Notes: a model not told the origin generated them from the sequence alone. Counted from the stretch's first letter, positions 17,140 to 26,393 are shown. The stretch: 64,000 bases of DNA from Bacteroidota bacterium (GCA_963169745.1 CAUJCU010000019.1:62001-126000); one strand, 5' to 3'. Program-made: numbers and translations.

Positions 17140-18145
17140 CTTGAGAAGCTTTGTGTTTCGGGGCTTTTGCGTTGTTGTAGCCCTTTAAAGGTTAATGAAT
17201 TTGAACTCATAACTTAAAGTATTTAGTAAGGTAATATTTAGTAAATATATAACTTTATTTATAACAACCAACTTAGCAAGCTGTTAAGATTGTCCTATTA
17301 TTAATAATTAATAGACTATAAACCGAGTAAAATTAAACAATCATAACTAATTTGGACATGTTGTGAAACAATAAATGTTACATCCGTCACGTCAAAGATT
17401 ATTAACTAGATTTTAATTCTAATCTTGCTGCACTTATAGTCAATCAATATATGCCAGTTGTTTATGCCAAAATCATTGGTACAGATAAATCAGCGTTAGA
17501 TAACTTACATGAATAATTTTTGCAATCAAAAGAACTATCACAGTAAGGAACAGAAGCTAAAATTATTGCAATTAATAGATTTTACAGAAACCTAATTTCA
17601 TGCTTCTTGATAAACATGAAATTTATTGAACAAATGGAAAAAAAACAATTCATGTTCAACCAAGTATTAATATAGTTATAGATGCAGCAGGTATAAAAGA
17701 TTACATAATAGCAGAAAGAAAAAACAAATACGCCAATACAAGATAACATAGTCGTAATAGAACAAAATGGCATCCTCGCAATGTCAGACTAAAACAGATA
17801 ATATCAAATTTTACAAGTAGTTGTGAATACATACAATTGTAAAATTGGTAAAGAACCTTACACTTTAAAACTCATATAGAATATTGCAATTAAGATAGGG
17901 ATAGTCAGTACGCTAGCGCAACCTTTTTAATTAACGCTAATTTGCCCATGCAAATTGCAAGCAATTTTTATTTTTTTTCAGTACTAATTCCAATAAAACA
18001 AAAATAATTTTACATTTGTGATAAGAGGATTGGGTTTTTGAAGTTTACCCTCTAAGGTAATTAGAGTTACATAATAATTTCTCTTTTTTTTATACTTTTA
18101 AACAATTTAGGACGCTATTGGTAAAAAACTGTAATTGATTTTTTT
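17140..18145. other. Long intergenic region with possible degenerate gene
   Basis: About 1 kb without an intact reading frame. Between about 17451 and 17880 several coding-like pieces occur on the plus strand in shifting frames and interrupted by stops: MPVVYAKIIGTDKSALDNLH, then PSINIVIDAAGIKDYIIAER, then NIVVIEQNGILAMSD. These look like a decayed gene rather than random sequence, but I recognise no family. The rest is AT-rich sequence with no supported feature until the rpmH promoter. Confidence 0.35.
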
Positions 18146-18175
18146 TTTGTAATCAATAAAAATTTTTTACTTTTG
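18146..18175 (+). promoter_or_regulatory. Promoter of rpmH
   Basis: TTTG (18146-18149) and TACTTTTG (18168-18175) match the Bacteroidota -33 and -7 consensus (TTTG, TAnnTTTG) with an 18-base spacer. Transcription would start near 18182, about 20 bases before the rpmH ATG. Confidence 0.75.
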
Positions 18176-18201
18176 CACTCCAATTATAAAAATATCAGGC
18201 A

Positions 18202-18360
18202 ATGAAAAGAACATTTCAACCTTCACAAAGAAAGAGAAGAAACAAGCATGGCTTTCGTGAGAGAATGGCCTCTGCAAACGGCAGGCGCGTATTGGCTGCA
18301 CGTAGAGCTCGTGGTCGCAAAAAGTTAACGGTATCTGACGAAAAATTTCATAAGAGATAA
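18202..18360 (+). CDS. rpmH: 50S ribosomal protein L34
   Basis: A 52-residue, strongly basic protein beginning [20 protein letters not shown] and containing the L34 core [20 protein letters not shown]. It binds 23S rRNA in the large ribosomal subunit. The length and the conserved TFQPS...HGFR motif make the assignment firm. The gene has a near-consensus promoter upstream and a GC-stem terminator 28 bases downstream, so it is an independent transcription unit. In many bacteria rpmH is followed by rnpA close to the replication origin; here mscL follows instead and no rnpA or dnaA is visible, so this is not an origin region. Confidence 0.97.
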   Translation: MKRTFQPSQRKRRNKHGFRERMASANGRRVLAARRARGRKKLTVSDEKFHKR

Positions 18361-18387
18361 AATTTAATTATACAATTATTAATTATA

Positions 18388-18409
18388 GGGGGCATTTACC
18401 CCCTTTTTT
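18388..18409 (+). terminator. Rho-independent terminator of rpmH
   Basis: GGGGG and CCCCC pair across the six-base loop CATTTA, followed by six T residues, 28 bases after the L34 stop codon. Confidence 0.85.
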
Positions 18410-18431
18410 CATTAACATCAAAATAAATAAA

Positions 18432-18812
18432 ATGAGTATTGTAAAAGAGTTTAAAGATTTTGCCATGCGTGGTAATGTGCTTGATATGGCTATTGGGGTT
18501 ATTATTGGTGGCGCTTTTGGTAAAATTATAGGATCACTAATTGAGGATGTAATTACACCCCTTCTTCTTAAACCAGCCTTAGATGCAGCCCATCTTAGCA
18601 AGTTAGAAGAACTTACTTTATTTGGATCAGTGAAGTATGGTGTATTTCTATCATCAGTGATAAATTTCATAATCGTAGCTTTTGTGCTCTTTATGATAAT
18701 TAAAGGCGTTAATTCAACCAAACGTAAAGAAGAAGCTGCTCCTGCAGCTCCACCGGAGCCATCAAACCAAGAAAAGCTTTTAATGGAAATTAGAGATGCT
18801 TTAAAGAAGTAA
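18432..18812 (+). CDS. mscL: Large-conductance mechanosensitive channel
   Basis: Inner-membrane homopentameric channel that opens under membrane tension and releases solutes during osmotic downshock. The 126-residue protein starts with the conserved MSIVKEFKDFAMRGNVLDMA, including the amphipathic N-terminal helix and pore-lining TM1 (VIIGGAFGKIIGSLIEDVITP, in part). After a periplasmic loop comes TM2 (FLSSVINFIIVAFVLFMIIKG) and a cytoplasmic helical bundle ending NQEKLLMEIRDALKK. The length is usual for MscL. It begins 23 bases after the rpmH terminator and is presumably transcribed from a separate weak promoter or by read-through. The assignment is secure. Confidence 0.97.
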   Translation: MSIVKEFKDFAMRGNVLDMAIGVIIGGAFGKIIGSLIEDVITPLLLKPALDAAHLSKLEELTLFGSVKYGVFLSSVINFIIVAFVLFMIIKGVNSTKRKEEAAPAAPPEPSNQEKLLMEIRDALKK

Positions 18813-18858
18813 GTTATCTTGATTGAACAGCTTATTTATTTAAAAAGAACTTAAAAAG

Positions 18859-19758
18859 ATGAAGAAATTTCTAACGATTACATTTATTTCAATTTTTAGC
18901 ATTGCCCAAGCTCAAAACGACACCATTTGGAGAAATGGAGGCTTATTTAATTTTAACTTCAACCAGGCAAATTTTTATCAGTGGGCGGGTGGTAATAACA
19001 ACTCTGTAGCCATTAATGGACTAGTTTCGGTGTATTCCAAATACAAAAAAGGGAGCTGGAGTTGGGATAATAACGGTGATTTTGCACTTGGTGCAGTTAA
19101 ACAAGGTGAAGCCGGAGACCTTAGAAAATCGGACGATAAGATTGATATTAACACTAAACTGGGCTATGATATTGCCAAAAAGTTGTATATATCTATGTTA
19201 GGGAGTTTTAAAACCCAGTTTACGGAAGGTTTTGTTTATAATAAAGATGGGAGTAGAACAAGAATCTCTAACCTTATGGCACCGGCATACGCTATTGCTG
19301 CACTTGGTATAGATTATAAACCCAATGCCGATCTTTCTGTATTTTTATCACCCGTAACCAGCCGAACGGTAATTGTTCAAGATAAAGCATTGAACCAAAT
19401 AGGTGCCTTTGGAGTAAAGCCCGGAGAAACCTATTTAGCTGAATTTGGAGCCTATATGACCGCTAAGTATAAAACAAATTTAATGGAAAATGTGTTATTA
19501 GCTTTAAGGTTAGATTTGTTTTCCAACTATTTAGATCAACCAAAAAATGTGGATGTTAACTTAGAATTACTCTTGTCATTTAAAGTGAATAAGTTTTTAC
19601 AAGCCTCTATCAGTTCCAATTTAGTGTATGATGATAATACATTTGTACCTGTAAAAATGGACAACGGAGATTATCGTCAGGGGAAAGGAGTACAGTTGAA
19701 AAATGTTTTAGGAATTGGTTTGTCATATAAAATTCAAGGATATAAAACTAAGAAGTAA
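18859..19758 (+). CDS. DUF3078 outer-membrane-associated protein
   Basis: A 299-residue exported protein of the Bacteroidota-specific DUF3078 family, whose role is unknown. The signal peptide ends at AQAQ (about residue 19). The body shows the family features: WRNGGLFNFNFNQANFYQWAGGNNNSVAINGL near the N-terminus and alternating amphipathic strands of beta-barrel character through to the end (LGIGLSYKIQG). An outer-membrane beta-barrel or barrel-like location is the usual inference. It starts 46 bases after mscL on the same strand and ends at a bidirectional terminator, so it may be co-transcribed with mscL. Confidence 0.8.
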   Translation: MKKFLTITFISIFSIAQAQNDTIWRNGGLFNFNFNQANFYQWAGGNNNSVAINGLVSVYSKYKKGSWSWDNNGDFALGAVKQGEAGDLRKSDDKIDINTKLGYDIAKKLYISMLGSFKTQFTEGFVYNKDGSRTRISNLMAPAYAIAALGIDYKPNADLSVFLSPVTSRTVIVQDKALNQIGAFGVKPGETYLAEFGAYMTAKYKTNLMENVLLALRLDLFSNYLDQPKNVDVNLELLLSFKVNKFLQASISSNLVYDDNTFVPVKMDNGDYRQGKGVQLKNVLGIGLSYKIQGYKTKK

Positions 19759-19780
19759 AACAAGATTATAATTATTATAT

Positions 19781-19817
19781 AAAAAAAGGCTACTGAATGT
19801 ATCAGTAGCCTTTTTTT
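19781..19817. terminator. Bidirectional terminator
   Basis: AAAAAAAGGCTACTGA and TCAGTAGCCTTTTTTT form a perfect 16-bp stem with a five-base loop. A and T runs on the two sides let it serve both the DUF3078 gene (plus) and the convergent acyl-CoA synthetase gene (minus). Confidence 0.9.
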
Positions 19818-19881
19818 ATGAGATTCATTTTCTTGTTTAATAAGGTGTTGAAAAAGATAAAACTGTTTATCAAAACAAGAA

Positions 19882-21651
19882 CTACTCGTCAGGAAACATA
19901 TTATTTACAAGCACTTTGTTAGCCTCAATAATGACCTTACGTTTTAAACTTAATTTAGGAGTCATTTCTCCTTTTTCAATAGTCCATTCGTGTGGTAATA
20001 ATGTAATTTTTTTAATAGTTTCGTAAGGAGCTAAAGTTTCGTTTGTTTTAGTAACATATTTATCAATAAGGCTAATTACCTCAGGTTTGGTAATGAGTTC
20101 TTCGTTACTGCTATATACTATATTGTTTTTGACACACCAATCTTTTAAATTTGCAAATGAAGGAACAATTAGAGCAGCCGCATATTTATGATTTTCACCA
20201 ACCACAAGGGCTTGTTCAATAAAAGGTGATTCTTTAAGTTTATTCTCAATCATTATTGGAGCAATGTATTTGCCCCCTGATGTTTTAAATATTTCTTTTT
20301 TACGGTCAGTAATTTTTAAATATCTATTTTCAATAAACTCCCCAATATCACCGGTGTGAAACCAGCCATCAGCATCTATTACCTCGGCTGTGGCATCTGG
20401 GCGGTTAAAATATCCCAGCATCACATTAGGACCTTTAACCAAAATTTCGTTGTCATCGGCAATTTTTACAGTAACATCGTCAATAACTTCGCCTACAGTT
20501 CCAAACATAATACCTCGTGGCTTAAAACTGTTTACCGCAATAACAGGCGAAGTTTCAGTTAGGCCATAACCTTCTAATACGACTATTTGAGCTGCATTAA
20601 ACACTCGGGCAAGTCGCGGTTGAAGTGCTGCACCTCCTGAAACTGCTGCTTTTACATTACCTCCTAAAGCTTCGCGCCACTTAGAAAAAATGAGTTTGTT
20701 AGCTAGCTTTAATTGAAACTCATACCACCATCCATTGGCTCCGTTCAGTTCATATTTTAAACCTAATTTCAATGCCCAAAAAAACAAGGCTTTTTTAAGC
20801 CCAGTAAGTTCCTGTCCTTTAGCAACTATTTTATCATATACTTTTTCTAAAAGGCGGGGTACTGTTGCAAAAACCTCTGGCTTTACTTCTTTAAGATTAT
20901 CAGCAATGGTTTCTAAGCTTTCGGCATAATAAATACCGATTCCTAAATACATATACAAAGTGTTTAACATTCGTTCGTACACGTGATTTAAAGGTAAAAA
21001 GCTAAGTGCTTTCCATTCTTTTTGAAAAGGGGCAAGCCCCTGCGAAGCAAAGGAATTACTTAATAAATTGTTATGCGAAAGCATCACACCTTTGGGAGTA
21101 CCTGTAGTGCCCGAAGTATATAAGATAGTTAATAAATCATTGTTTTTAATCCCATCTTTAATGGCTTTAATCTTTTCGGGAACAGGATTTGCAATTCCGC
21201 TTTGATGCAGCTCTTTCCAATTGTTAACATCCGGAACAGGGTTGAAACTATAAATAAAGGCAACACTAGGGGCTTGTTGTGCAGCTTCTTTTACTTTTTC
21301 ATAGAGTTCGAAACTTGAAACAAAAACCAGTTTTACCTTAGCATCATTAAAAATAAAAATTAAATCATGTAAACTAATAGTAGGGTAAATGGGTACTGTA
21401 ATAGCACCACATTGTTGACAAGCGTAATCAGCAAAATTCCATTCGGGGCGATTATTTGCAATAATAGCCACTTTGTCATCTTTCATAATTCCCTTGTGGT
21501 ACAAGCCATAGGAGAGCGCATTAACATTTTTCACAAAATCGTTGGTGCTGTATTTTGTCCACACTCCGTTTTCTTTGGCTACCAAAGCATCGGGGCGCGA
21601 ATTATGCTGCTCGTAATAAGGCAAAATATCAAAAACACGTGTAATTGCCAT
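19882..21651 (-). CDS. Long-chain acyl-CoA synthetase (AMP-forming)
   Basis: ANL-superfamily adenylate-forming enzyme that activates fatty acids with ATP and CoA for degradation or lipid synthesis. The 589-residue length fits bacterial FadD-like proteins. Visible motifs are the phosphate-binding YTSGTTGTPKG (178-188), the A5 motif EGYGLTETSPV in the middle of the chain, GWFHTGDIGEF (A7) and ITDRKKEIFKTSGGKYIAP (A8, hinge and substrate loop). The C-terminal lid carries the conserved Lys region KGEMTPKLSLKRK. No membrane segment is apparent, so it is a cytoplasmic or peripheral membrane protein. It is convergent with the DUF3078 gene and divergent from the next gene. Chain-length specificity cannot be read from sequence. 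Confidence 0.93.
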   Translation of the reverse strand: MAITRVFDILPYYEQHNSRPDALVAKENGVWTKYSTNDFVKNVNALSYGLYHKGIMKDDKVAIIANNRPEWNFADYACQQCGAITVPIYPTISLHDLIFIFNDAKVKLVFVSSFELYEKVKEAAQQAPSVAFIYSFNPVPDVNNWKELHQSGIANPVPEKIKAIKDGIKNNDLLTILYTSGTTGTPKGVMLSHNNLLSNSFASQGLAPFQKEWKALSFLPLNHVYERMLNTLYMYLGIGIYYAESLETIADNLKEVKPEVFATVPRLLEKVYDKIVAKGQELTGLKKALFFWALKLGLKYELNGANGWWYEFQLKLANKLIFSKWREALGGNVKAAVSGGAALQPRLARVFNAAQIVVLEGYGLTETSPVIAVNSFKPRGIMFGTVGEVIDDVTVKIADDNEILVKGPNVMLGYFNRPDATAEVIDADGWFHTGDIGEFIENRYLKITDRKKEIFKTSGGKYIAPIMIENKLKESPFIEQALVVGENHKYAAALIVPSFANLKDWCVKNNIVYSSNEELITKPEVISLIDKYVTKTNETLAPYETIKKITLLPHEWTIEKGEMTPKLSLKRKVIIEANKVLVNNMFPDE

Positions 21652-21753
21652 AATTTATTTGTTTAAAATTGCATGTTTATTTTATTTGAAACTTAAGTCT
21701 CAAAATTTTTTTATAAACTTATTCAATTTTTTAGTATTTCACAAAAATAAAGC

Positions 21754-22761
21754 ATGTCACTAGTAAACAAAGTATGTTCTGATTTAAAAGTAGAATTCCC
21801 CATGATTATGGCTCCTATGTTTTTAGTGAGTAATGCGGCTATGATGGAAAGCGGAATGCGTAGCGGCATTATGGCTACTTTTCCGAGCTTGAACTTTCGT
21901 CATGAAGGGGAGCTTGATGCCATTTTAAATCAATTAAAAACAAGCAAAGAGAAAGAGAAGCTCAAAGGCAATTATGGCATTAATTTAATTGTTCAAAAAA
22001 CAAATATTTTATATCGTAAACATTTAGATATATGTGTGAGACATAAAGTTCCGTTTTATATTACCTCGTTGGGTAGCCCTAAAGAAGTGGTTGAACAGGC
22101 TCATGCCTATGGAGCTAAGGTGTATTGCGATGTAACGAATATAACTCACGCAAAAAAATGTGCCGCATTAGGTTGCGATGGTTTTATAGCCGTAGGACAA
22201 GGAGCAGGAGGTCATGCAGGACCACATCCCTTTCATATTCTTATTCCATCTTTGCAAAAGAATTTTCCGCATATTCCGATTATTGCTGCTGGTGGTATTG
22301 CATCTGGAACTTCTATGCTCGGAGCCATAGCGGTAGGGGCACATGGTTTCTCCATAGGGACTCGATTTATAGCCAGTAATGAAGCGCCTTGCGGACAAGA
22401 TTATAAGGCTGCTATTGTTCAATCGGGGATGGATGATATAGTTATGACCACTAGAATATCCGGAGTGCCATGCAGTATTATAAATACACCTTATGCTCAA
22501 AAAATTGGCTATGAACAAAATTTGTTTGAGAAACTACTCAGTAAAAATAAATCTTTAAAGAAATATTATAAAATGTTCACTCAAATAAAAGGAATGAAAA
22601 GTTTAGAAGATTCTGTACATCCTGGAAATTACAAAACTTTATGGTGTGCCGGAAAATCTGTAGAGATGATACATGAAATAGAAAGTTGCGAAACGATTAT
22701 AAATACACTCATAAATGAGTATTATGAAGCCAAACAAAAGTTACAAGAAACATGGATATAA
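21754..22761 (+). CDS. Nitronate monooxygenase / 2-nitropropane dioxygenase-like flavoenzyme
   Basis: FMN-dependent TIM-barrel enzyme of the NMO/FabK-like group, 335 residues. The N-terminus has the family signature FPMIMAPMFLVSNAAM, where MAPM contributes to the flavin site. The middle carries GQGAGGHAGPH, in which the His is the catalytic base position of class I nitronate monooxygenases. The phosphate-binding element AAGGIASGTSMLGAIAVGA then GFSIGTRFIAS follows. The C-terminal roughly 80 residues (Lys-rich, ending KLQETWI) are an extension. Whether the natural reaction is nitronate oxidation or an enoyl-ACP-type reduction is undetermined. It is divergent from the acyl-CoA synthetase gene, which could hint at lipid metabolism. 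Confidence 0.85.
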   Translation: MSLVNKVCSDLKVEFPMIMAPMFLVSNAAMMESGMRSGIMATFPSLNFRHEGELDAILNQLKTSKEKEKLKGNYGINLIVQKTNILYRKHLDICVRHKVPFYITSLGSPKEVVEQAHAYGAKVYCDVTNITHAKKCAALGCDGFIAVGQGAGGHAGPHPFHILIPSLQKNFPHIPIIAAGGIASGTSMLGAIAVGAHGFSIGTRFIASNEAPCGQDYKAAIVQSGMDDIVMTTRISGVPCSIINTPYAQKIGYEQNLFEKLLSKNKSLKKYYKMFTQIKGMKSLEDSVHPGNYKTLWCAGKSVEMIHEIESCETIINTLINEYYEAKQKLQETWI

Positions 22762-22811
22762 ATCTATGTTTATTCAAGAAAAGAAATTAAGAAATTTTTA
22801 GATTAAAAAAT

Positions 22812-23549
22812 TCAGTCGTGTTTTTCTCTTCGGTGTGCATTACTTCGGTAAGCCATATTGAGGGCTTCAACCAAAACAGAAAAACCGAGTGCAGTATATA
22901 CATATTTTTTATCAATATGTATATGTAAGGCCTCAAATACAAGTACCATTCCAATCAAAATTAAAAAGGCAAGCGCTAACATTTTTATTGTTGGATGATG
23001 ATTGATAAACTCACTTACCCAAGCAGAGGTAACAAGCATAAACACCATTGCAATAACAACTGCCAATATCATTAATAATACATTTGAAACTAATCCTACA
23101 GCCGTTAAAATAGAGTCAAAAGAAAAAACAATATCAATAAACACAATTTGCATAATAGCCGCTCTTAGTGTAAGAGAGCCATTAATTTTAACTTCTTCAG
23201 AGGCAATTCCGTATATTTTCTCATAAATTTCTTTACTGGTTTTGTATAGCAAAAATATACCTCCACCAAACAAAATAATATCACGACCCGTTACTCCAAA
23301 ATTTACAATATGAAAAAATGGTTCTTTTAAACTGATTATCCAAGTAATACTGAAAAGCAAAATGACCCTGAAAATTAAGGCTAACAATAAACCTATAGTT
23401 CTTGCCCTAGCTTGAAATTTTTTGGGAAGCTTAGTTGCAACTATAGCTATAAATATAATATTGTCTATGCCTAATACAACCTCTAAGACAGAAAGGGTTA
23501 ACAAACTTACAAGCCCATGCAGGGTAAAAATTTCGTGATAGTTTAACAT
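22812..23549 (-). CDS. TerC-family integral membrane protein
   Basis: Polytopic inner-membrane protein of 245 residues in the TerC/Alx/YkoY family, implicated in manganese export and metal homeostasis. Conserved acidic intramembrane motifs are present: EVVLGIDNIIFIAI near residues 22-35 and IDIVFSFDSILTAVG near 138-152, which are the repeated halves of the transporter core. Six or seven hydrophobic segments can be counted. Its convergent neighbour is the nitronate monooxygenase-like gene. A consensus -7 box lies 18 bases upstream of the ATG, supporting this start. The substrate is inferred from the family only. Confidence 0.9.
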   Translation of the reverse strand: MLNYHEIFTLHGLVSLLTLSVLEVVLGIDNIIFIAIVATKLPKKFQARARTIGLLLALIFRVILLFSITWIISLKEPFFHIVNFGVTGRDIILFGGGIFLLYKTSKEIYEKIYGIASEEVKINGSLTLRAAIMQIVFIDIVFSFDSILTAVGLVSNVLLMILAVVIAMVFMLVTSAWVSEFINHHPTIKMLALAFLILIGMVLVFEALHIHIDKKYVYTALGFSVLVEALNMAYRSNAHRREKHD

Positions 23550-23566
23550 TCTTAAAAATTGCTGCG

Positions 23567-23574
23567 CAAATGTA
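23567..23574 (-). promoter_or_regulatory. -7 promoter element of the TerC-family gene
   Basis: On the minus strand TACATTTG matches TAnnTTTG exactly, 18 bases before the ATG. No clear -33 TTTG is seen. Confidence 0.55.
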
Positions 23575-23722
23575 ATGAGATTATTTACACCCGTAGTTTA
23601 CTTTTTATTAAGTTTTGCTAAACTCTTAAAATTAGCTGAATGTGAAATATAGAAATATTCATATGGGATAGTTAAAAAAAACTGTATTGTATATTGAAAT
23701 ATATAAAGTATAAACTTAATTT

Positions 23723-23730
23723 TACCTTTC
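23723..23730 (+). promoter_or_regulatory. Probable -7 promoter element of the rel/spoT gene
   Basis: TACCTTTC differs from TAnnTTTG at the last base only and lies 18 bases before the ATG. Confidence 0.4.
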
Positions 23731-23748
23731 ATTAAGTATTATTGAATT

Positions 23749-25956
23749 ATGCCCGAATCAACCATTGACTTAGAACTGGAGAAAAAAGAAATATTAAAGC
23801 GTTACCGTTCCTTGTTAAAATCATGCAGGCGTATGATGGATAAGAACGACCGATTAATGATTCGAAAAGCTTTCGATCTCGCTCTACAATCGCATAGTGA
23901 TATGCGAAGAAAGAGCGGAGAACCCTATATTTATCATCCTATTGCTGTGGCACAAATTGCCGTTACTGAAATCGGTCTTGGTCCAACATCGGTAGTATGT
24001 GCTTTATTACACGATGTGGTTGAAGACACCGAAATTACACAAGAGGATATTCGGGTAATGTTTGGCGAAAAAGTAGCCAAAATAATTGATGGACTTACAA
24101 AAATATCGGGAGTTTTTGATCATACTTCTTCGCTACAGGCTGAGAATTTCAGAAAAATGCTGCTTACTTTAAGCGATGATGTTCGGGTAATTTTAATCAA
24201 ATTAGCCGATCGCTTGCATAATATGCGAACTCTGGATAGTATGAGACGTGATAAGCAGCTTAAAATAGCAAGCGAAACGTTGTATTTGTATGCCCCATTG
24301 GCCCATCGCTTGGGGCTAAATGCCATTAAGACTGAGATGGAAGACTTAGGGTTGAAATATACCGAACCTGAAATTTATGAAGAAATAAACAAAAAACTTT
24401 TAGAAACACAAAGAGAGCGCAATCGTTACATAAATAAATTCAGTTTGCCAATTATAAATGCCCTTACAGATGCGGGTTTGAAGTATGATATAAAAGGCCG
24501 TGCAAAATCAATAAAGTCTATTCGCGACAAAATGAAAAAGCAGGAAGTTCCGTTCGAAGAGATTTATGATATTTTTGCCATTCGACTTATTATTAAATGC
24601 CCTTTAGAGAAAGAAAAGGCAGAGTGTTGGAGGGCTTACTCCATTGTAACTGATTTTTATCATCCTAATCCTGATCGCCTACGCGACTGGGTATCCACAC
24701 CCAAAGCCAATGGTTACGAATCGCTGCATACAACAGTAATGGGACCCGAAGGTAAGTGGGTAGAAGTACAGATTAGAACGGAACGTATGAATGAGATTGC
24801 AGAAAAGGGTTATGCTGCTCACTGGAAATACAAATCGGCTACATCAGAAACAGCACTCGATGAATGGATACAGAAAATAAGAGAAATGCTTGAAAAACCG
24901 GAAACAAATGCACTTGATTTCTTGGATGACTTTAAACTGAATCTTTTTTCGGAAGAAATATTTGTTTTTACTCCAAGGGGCGAGTTAAAAACATTACCTG
25001 CCAATGCTACGGTACTAGATTTAGCCTACGAGATTCACACCCATGTTGGAAACAAGTGCATAGCTGCTAAAATAAATAATAAATTGGTGTCTTTAAGCCA
25101 TCACTTAAACAGCGGTGATCAGGTTGAGGTGTTAACCTCTAATAAACAAAAGCCTCACGAAGAGTGGCTTAATATGGTTGTAACAGCTAAAGCAAAATCT
25201 AAAATTAAGGAAGCACTTAAAGTTGAAAAACGCTTCAAATCTGATGAGGGGAAAGAAATGTTGTATAAACGTTTGCATCAATTGGGAGTAAGCACCAGCA
25301 AAGGTAATCTCGAAAAGATAAGAGCTTTTTTTGATGCCCCAACTTTTATTGATTTGTATTATCATGTAGCCATAGGAGTTATTCCGGTTAAAAGTATTAG
25401 AGACGCTATTAATAGTGATAATACTGTAAAAGTCAAATCTCATAGCCCTAAAACAGAACTTAAAACATTGGAACAGATAGTTTCGAAAGTTCGTGGCAAA
25501 TCTGATTTGTTGGTAATAGGAGAGGATGTTGATAAAATTAATTACAAAATATCTTCATGCTGCAACCCTATACCAGGAGATGATGTTTTTGGATTTGTTA
25601 CCTTAAATGAGGGTATTCAAATTCATAGAGTAAACTGCCCTAAAGCAACAGAGTTAATGAGCAACTTTGCTTATAGAGTGGTAAAAGCAAAATGGACTAA
25701 TCAAAAGCAAATTTCGTTCCTTGCCGGAATACGGGTAACAGGAACTGATGAAATGGGTATTGTTAACAATATTACTAAGATTATTTCTGATGAACTAAAT
25801 GTGAATATGCGTTCAATTAGTTTTGACACGAATGACGGTATATTTGAAGGTGCTATTATGGTGTTTGTAAACGATACCAATCATCTTACCGATTTAATGA
25901 AAAAATTAAAAAAGGTAGGTGGCGTTTTATCAGTAACTCGTGTAGATTCTAATTAA
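23749..25956 (+). CDS. Bifunctional (p)ppGpp synthetase/hydrolase (Rel/SpoT)
   Basis: Stringent-response enzyme that makes and degrades the alarmone (p)ppGpp, associated with ribosomes. The 735-residue length and domain order are those of long RSH proteins. The HD hydrolase domain has HDVVEDTE at 88-95, the metal-binding site, intact, so hydrolysis should be active. The synthetase domain follows (GRAKSIKSIRDKMKK, then DWVSTPKANGYESLHTTV). Next come the TGS domain (IFVFTPRGELKTLPANATVLD, in part), a helical region with the Cys-Cys-x-P zinc-finger-like SSCCNPIPGD, and a C-terminal ACT domain. The gene is alone on its strand with a near-consensus -7 box upstream. Confidence 0.95.
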   Translation: MPESTIDLELEKKEILKRYRSLLKSCRRMMDKNDRLMIRKAFDLALQSHSDMRRKSGEPYIYHPIAVAQIAVTEIGLGPTSVVCALLHDVVEDTEITQEDIRVMFGEKVAKIIDGLTKISGVFDHTSSLQAENFRKMLLTLSDDVRVILIKLADRLHNMRTLDSMRRDKQLKIASETLYLYAPLAHRLGLNAIKTEMEDLGLKYTEPEIYEEINKKLLETQRERNRYINKFSLPIINALTDAGLKYDIKGRAKSIKSIRDKMKKQEVPFEEIYDIFAIRLIIKCPLEKEKAECWRAYSIVTDFYHPNPDRLRDWVSTPKANGYESLHTTVMGPEGKWVEVQIRTERMNEIAEKGYAAHWKYKSATSETALDEWIQKIREMLEKPETNALDFLDDFKLNLFSEEIFVFTPRGELKTLPANATVLDLAYEIHTHVGNKCIAAKINNKLVSLSHHLNSGDQVEVLTSNKQKPHEEWLNMVVTAKAKSKIKEALKVEKRFKSDEGKEMLYKRLHQLGVSTSKGNLEKIRAFFDAPTFIDLYYHVAIGVIPVKSIRDAINSDNTVKVKSHSPKTELKTLEQIVSKVRGKSDLLVIGEDVDKINYKISSCCNPIPGDDVFGFVTLNEGIQIHRVNCPKATELMSNFAYRVVKAKWTNQKQISFLAGIRVTGTDEMGIVNNITKIISDELNVNMRSISFDTNDGIFEGAIMVFVNDTNHLTDLMKKLKKVGGVLSVTRVDSN

Positions 25957-26058
25957 AAGAAATCTAAATACTTCTTATAAAGAAACAAATTAAACTTTAC
26001 TATTTGTTTTGGCGGTTAAACAAAAAAAGAAAAGTAATGAGGAGGGATTTTTTAATAA

Positions 26059-26110
26059 AAAGCGGCAAATAAGAAGTACGGGAATACGATGCGCACTCTT
26101 ATTTGCCGCT
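26059..26110. terminator. Long-stem bidirectional terminator
   Basis: AAGCGGCAAATAAGA and TCTTATTTGCCGCTT form a perfect 15-bp stem with a 22-base loop between the convergent rel/spoT gene and the small Cys-rich gene. On the minus strand it lies 6 bases past the stop codon and is followed by a T-rich tract; on the plus strand the tail is poorer in T. Confidence 0.75.
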
Positions 26111-26116
26111 TACGTG

Positions 26117-26368
26117 TTATTTCTTGTCGGCTTGTTTTGTTTTAGTATCAGCTTTTTCGCCAGCTTTTTCACCGTGGCATGATTTCATCTCTTCTTTAGA
26201 GCATGATTTGGCTGATTTCTCTTTTTTACTGCAACAAGATTTTTTTTCATTGCTACATTCTTTCTTAGCGTTTTTTCCATCTTTACATTTTCCTTCATTG
26301 CATAAGTTAGCTGCAGAAACTGAAAATGCAAAAGATACTCCTGCTAATAACAAAAATAATTTTTTCAT
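26117..26368 (-). CDS. Small secreted Cys/Lys-rich protein
   Basis: An 83-residue protein with a clear signal peptide (MKKLFLLLAGVSFAFSVSAA) and a mature part of about 63 residues that is very rich in Lys and Glu. The mature part has seven Cys (single, single, single, a CC pair, then two more, the last followed by His). This resembles periplasmic metal-binding or metallothionein-like peptides found in Bacteroidota, but I know no named family. It has its own -7 promoter element, 26 bases before the ATG, and a long hairpin terminator, so it is an independent unit and probably expressed. Metal binding is an inference from the Cys content only. Confidence 0.75.
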   Translation of the reverse strand: MKKLFLLLAGVSFAFSVSAANLCNEGKCKDGKNAKKECSNEKKSCCSKKEKSAKSCSKEEMKSCHGEKAGEKADTKTKQADKK

Positions 26369-26393
26369 GGTAGTTATATTGGTTTATTATCTA

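Noticed and set aside
17582-17773. 63-codon Cys-rich open frame on the minus strand
   Set aside because: It is the reverse of a stretch that itself looks like a decayed plus-strand gene, and it has no promoter or leader.
18146-18360. Replication origin near rpmH
   Set aside because: No dnaA, rnpA, DnaA-box cluster or gidA/parA genes are seen; rpmH alone is not evidence of an origin.
26059-26110. Hairpin as a small regulatory RNA
   Set aside because: Its position 6 bases past a stop codon with a T-rich tail on the minus strand is better explained as a terminator.
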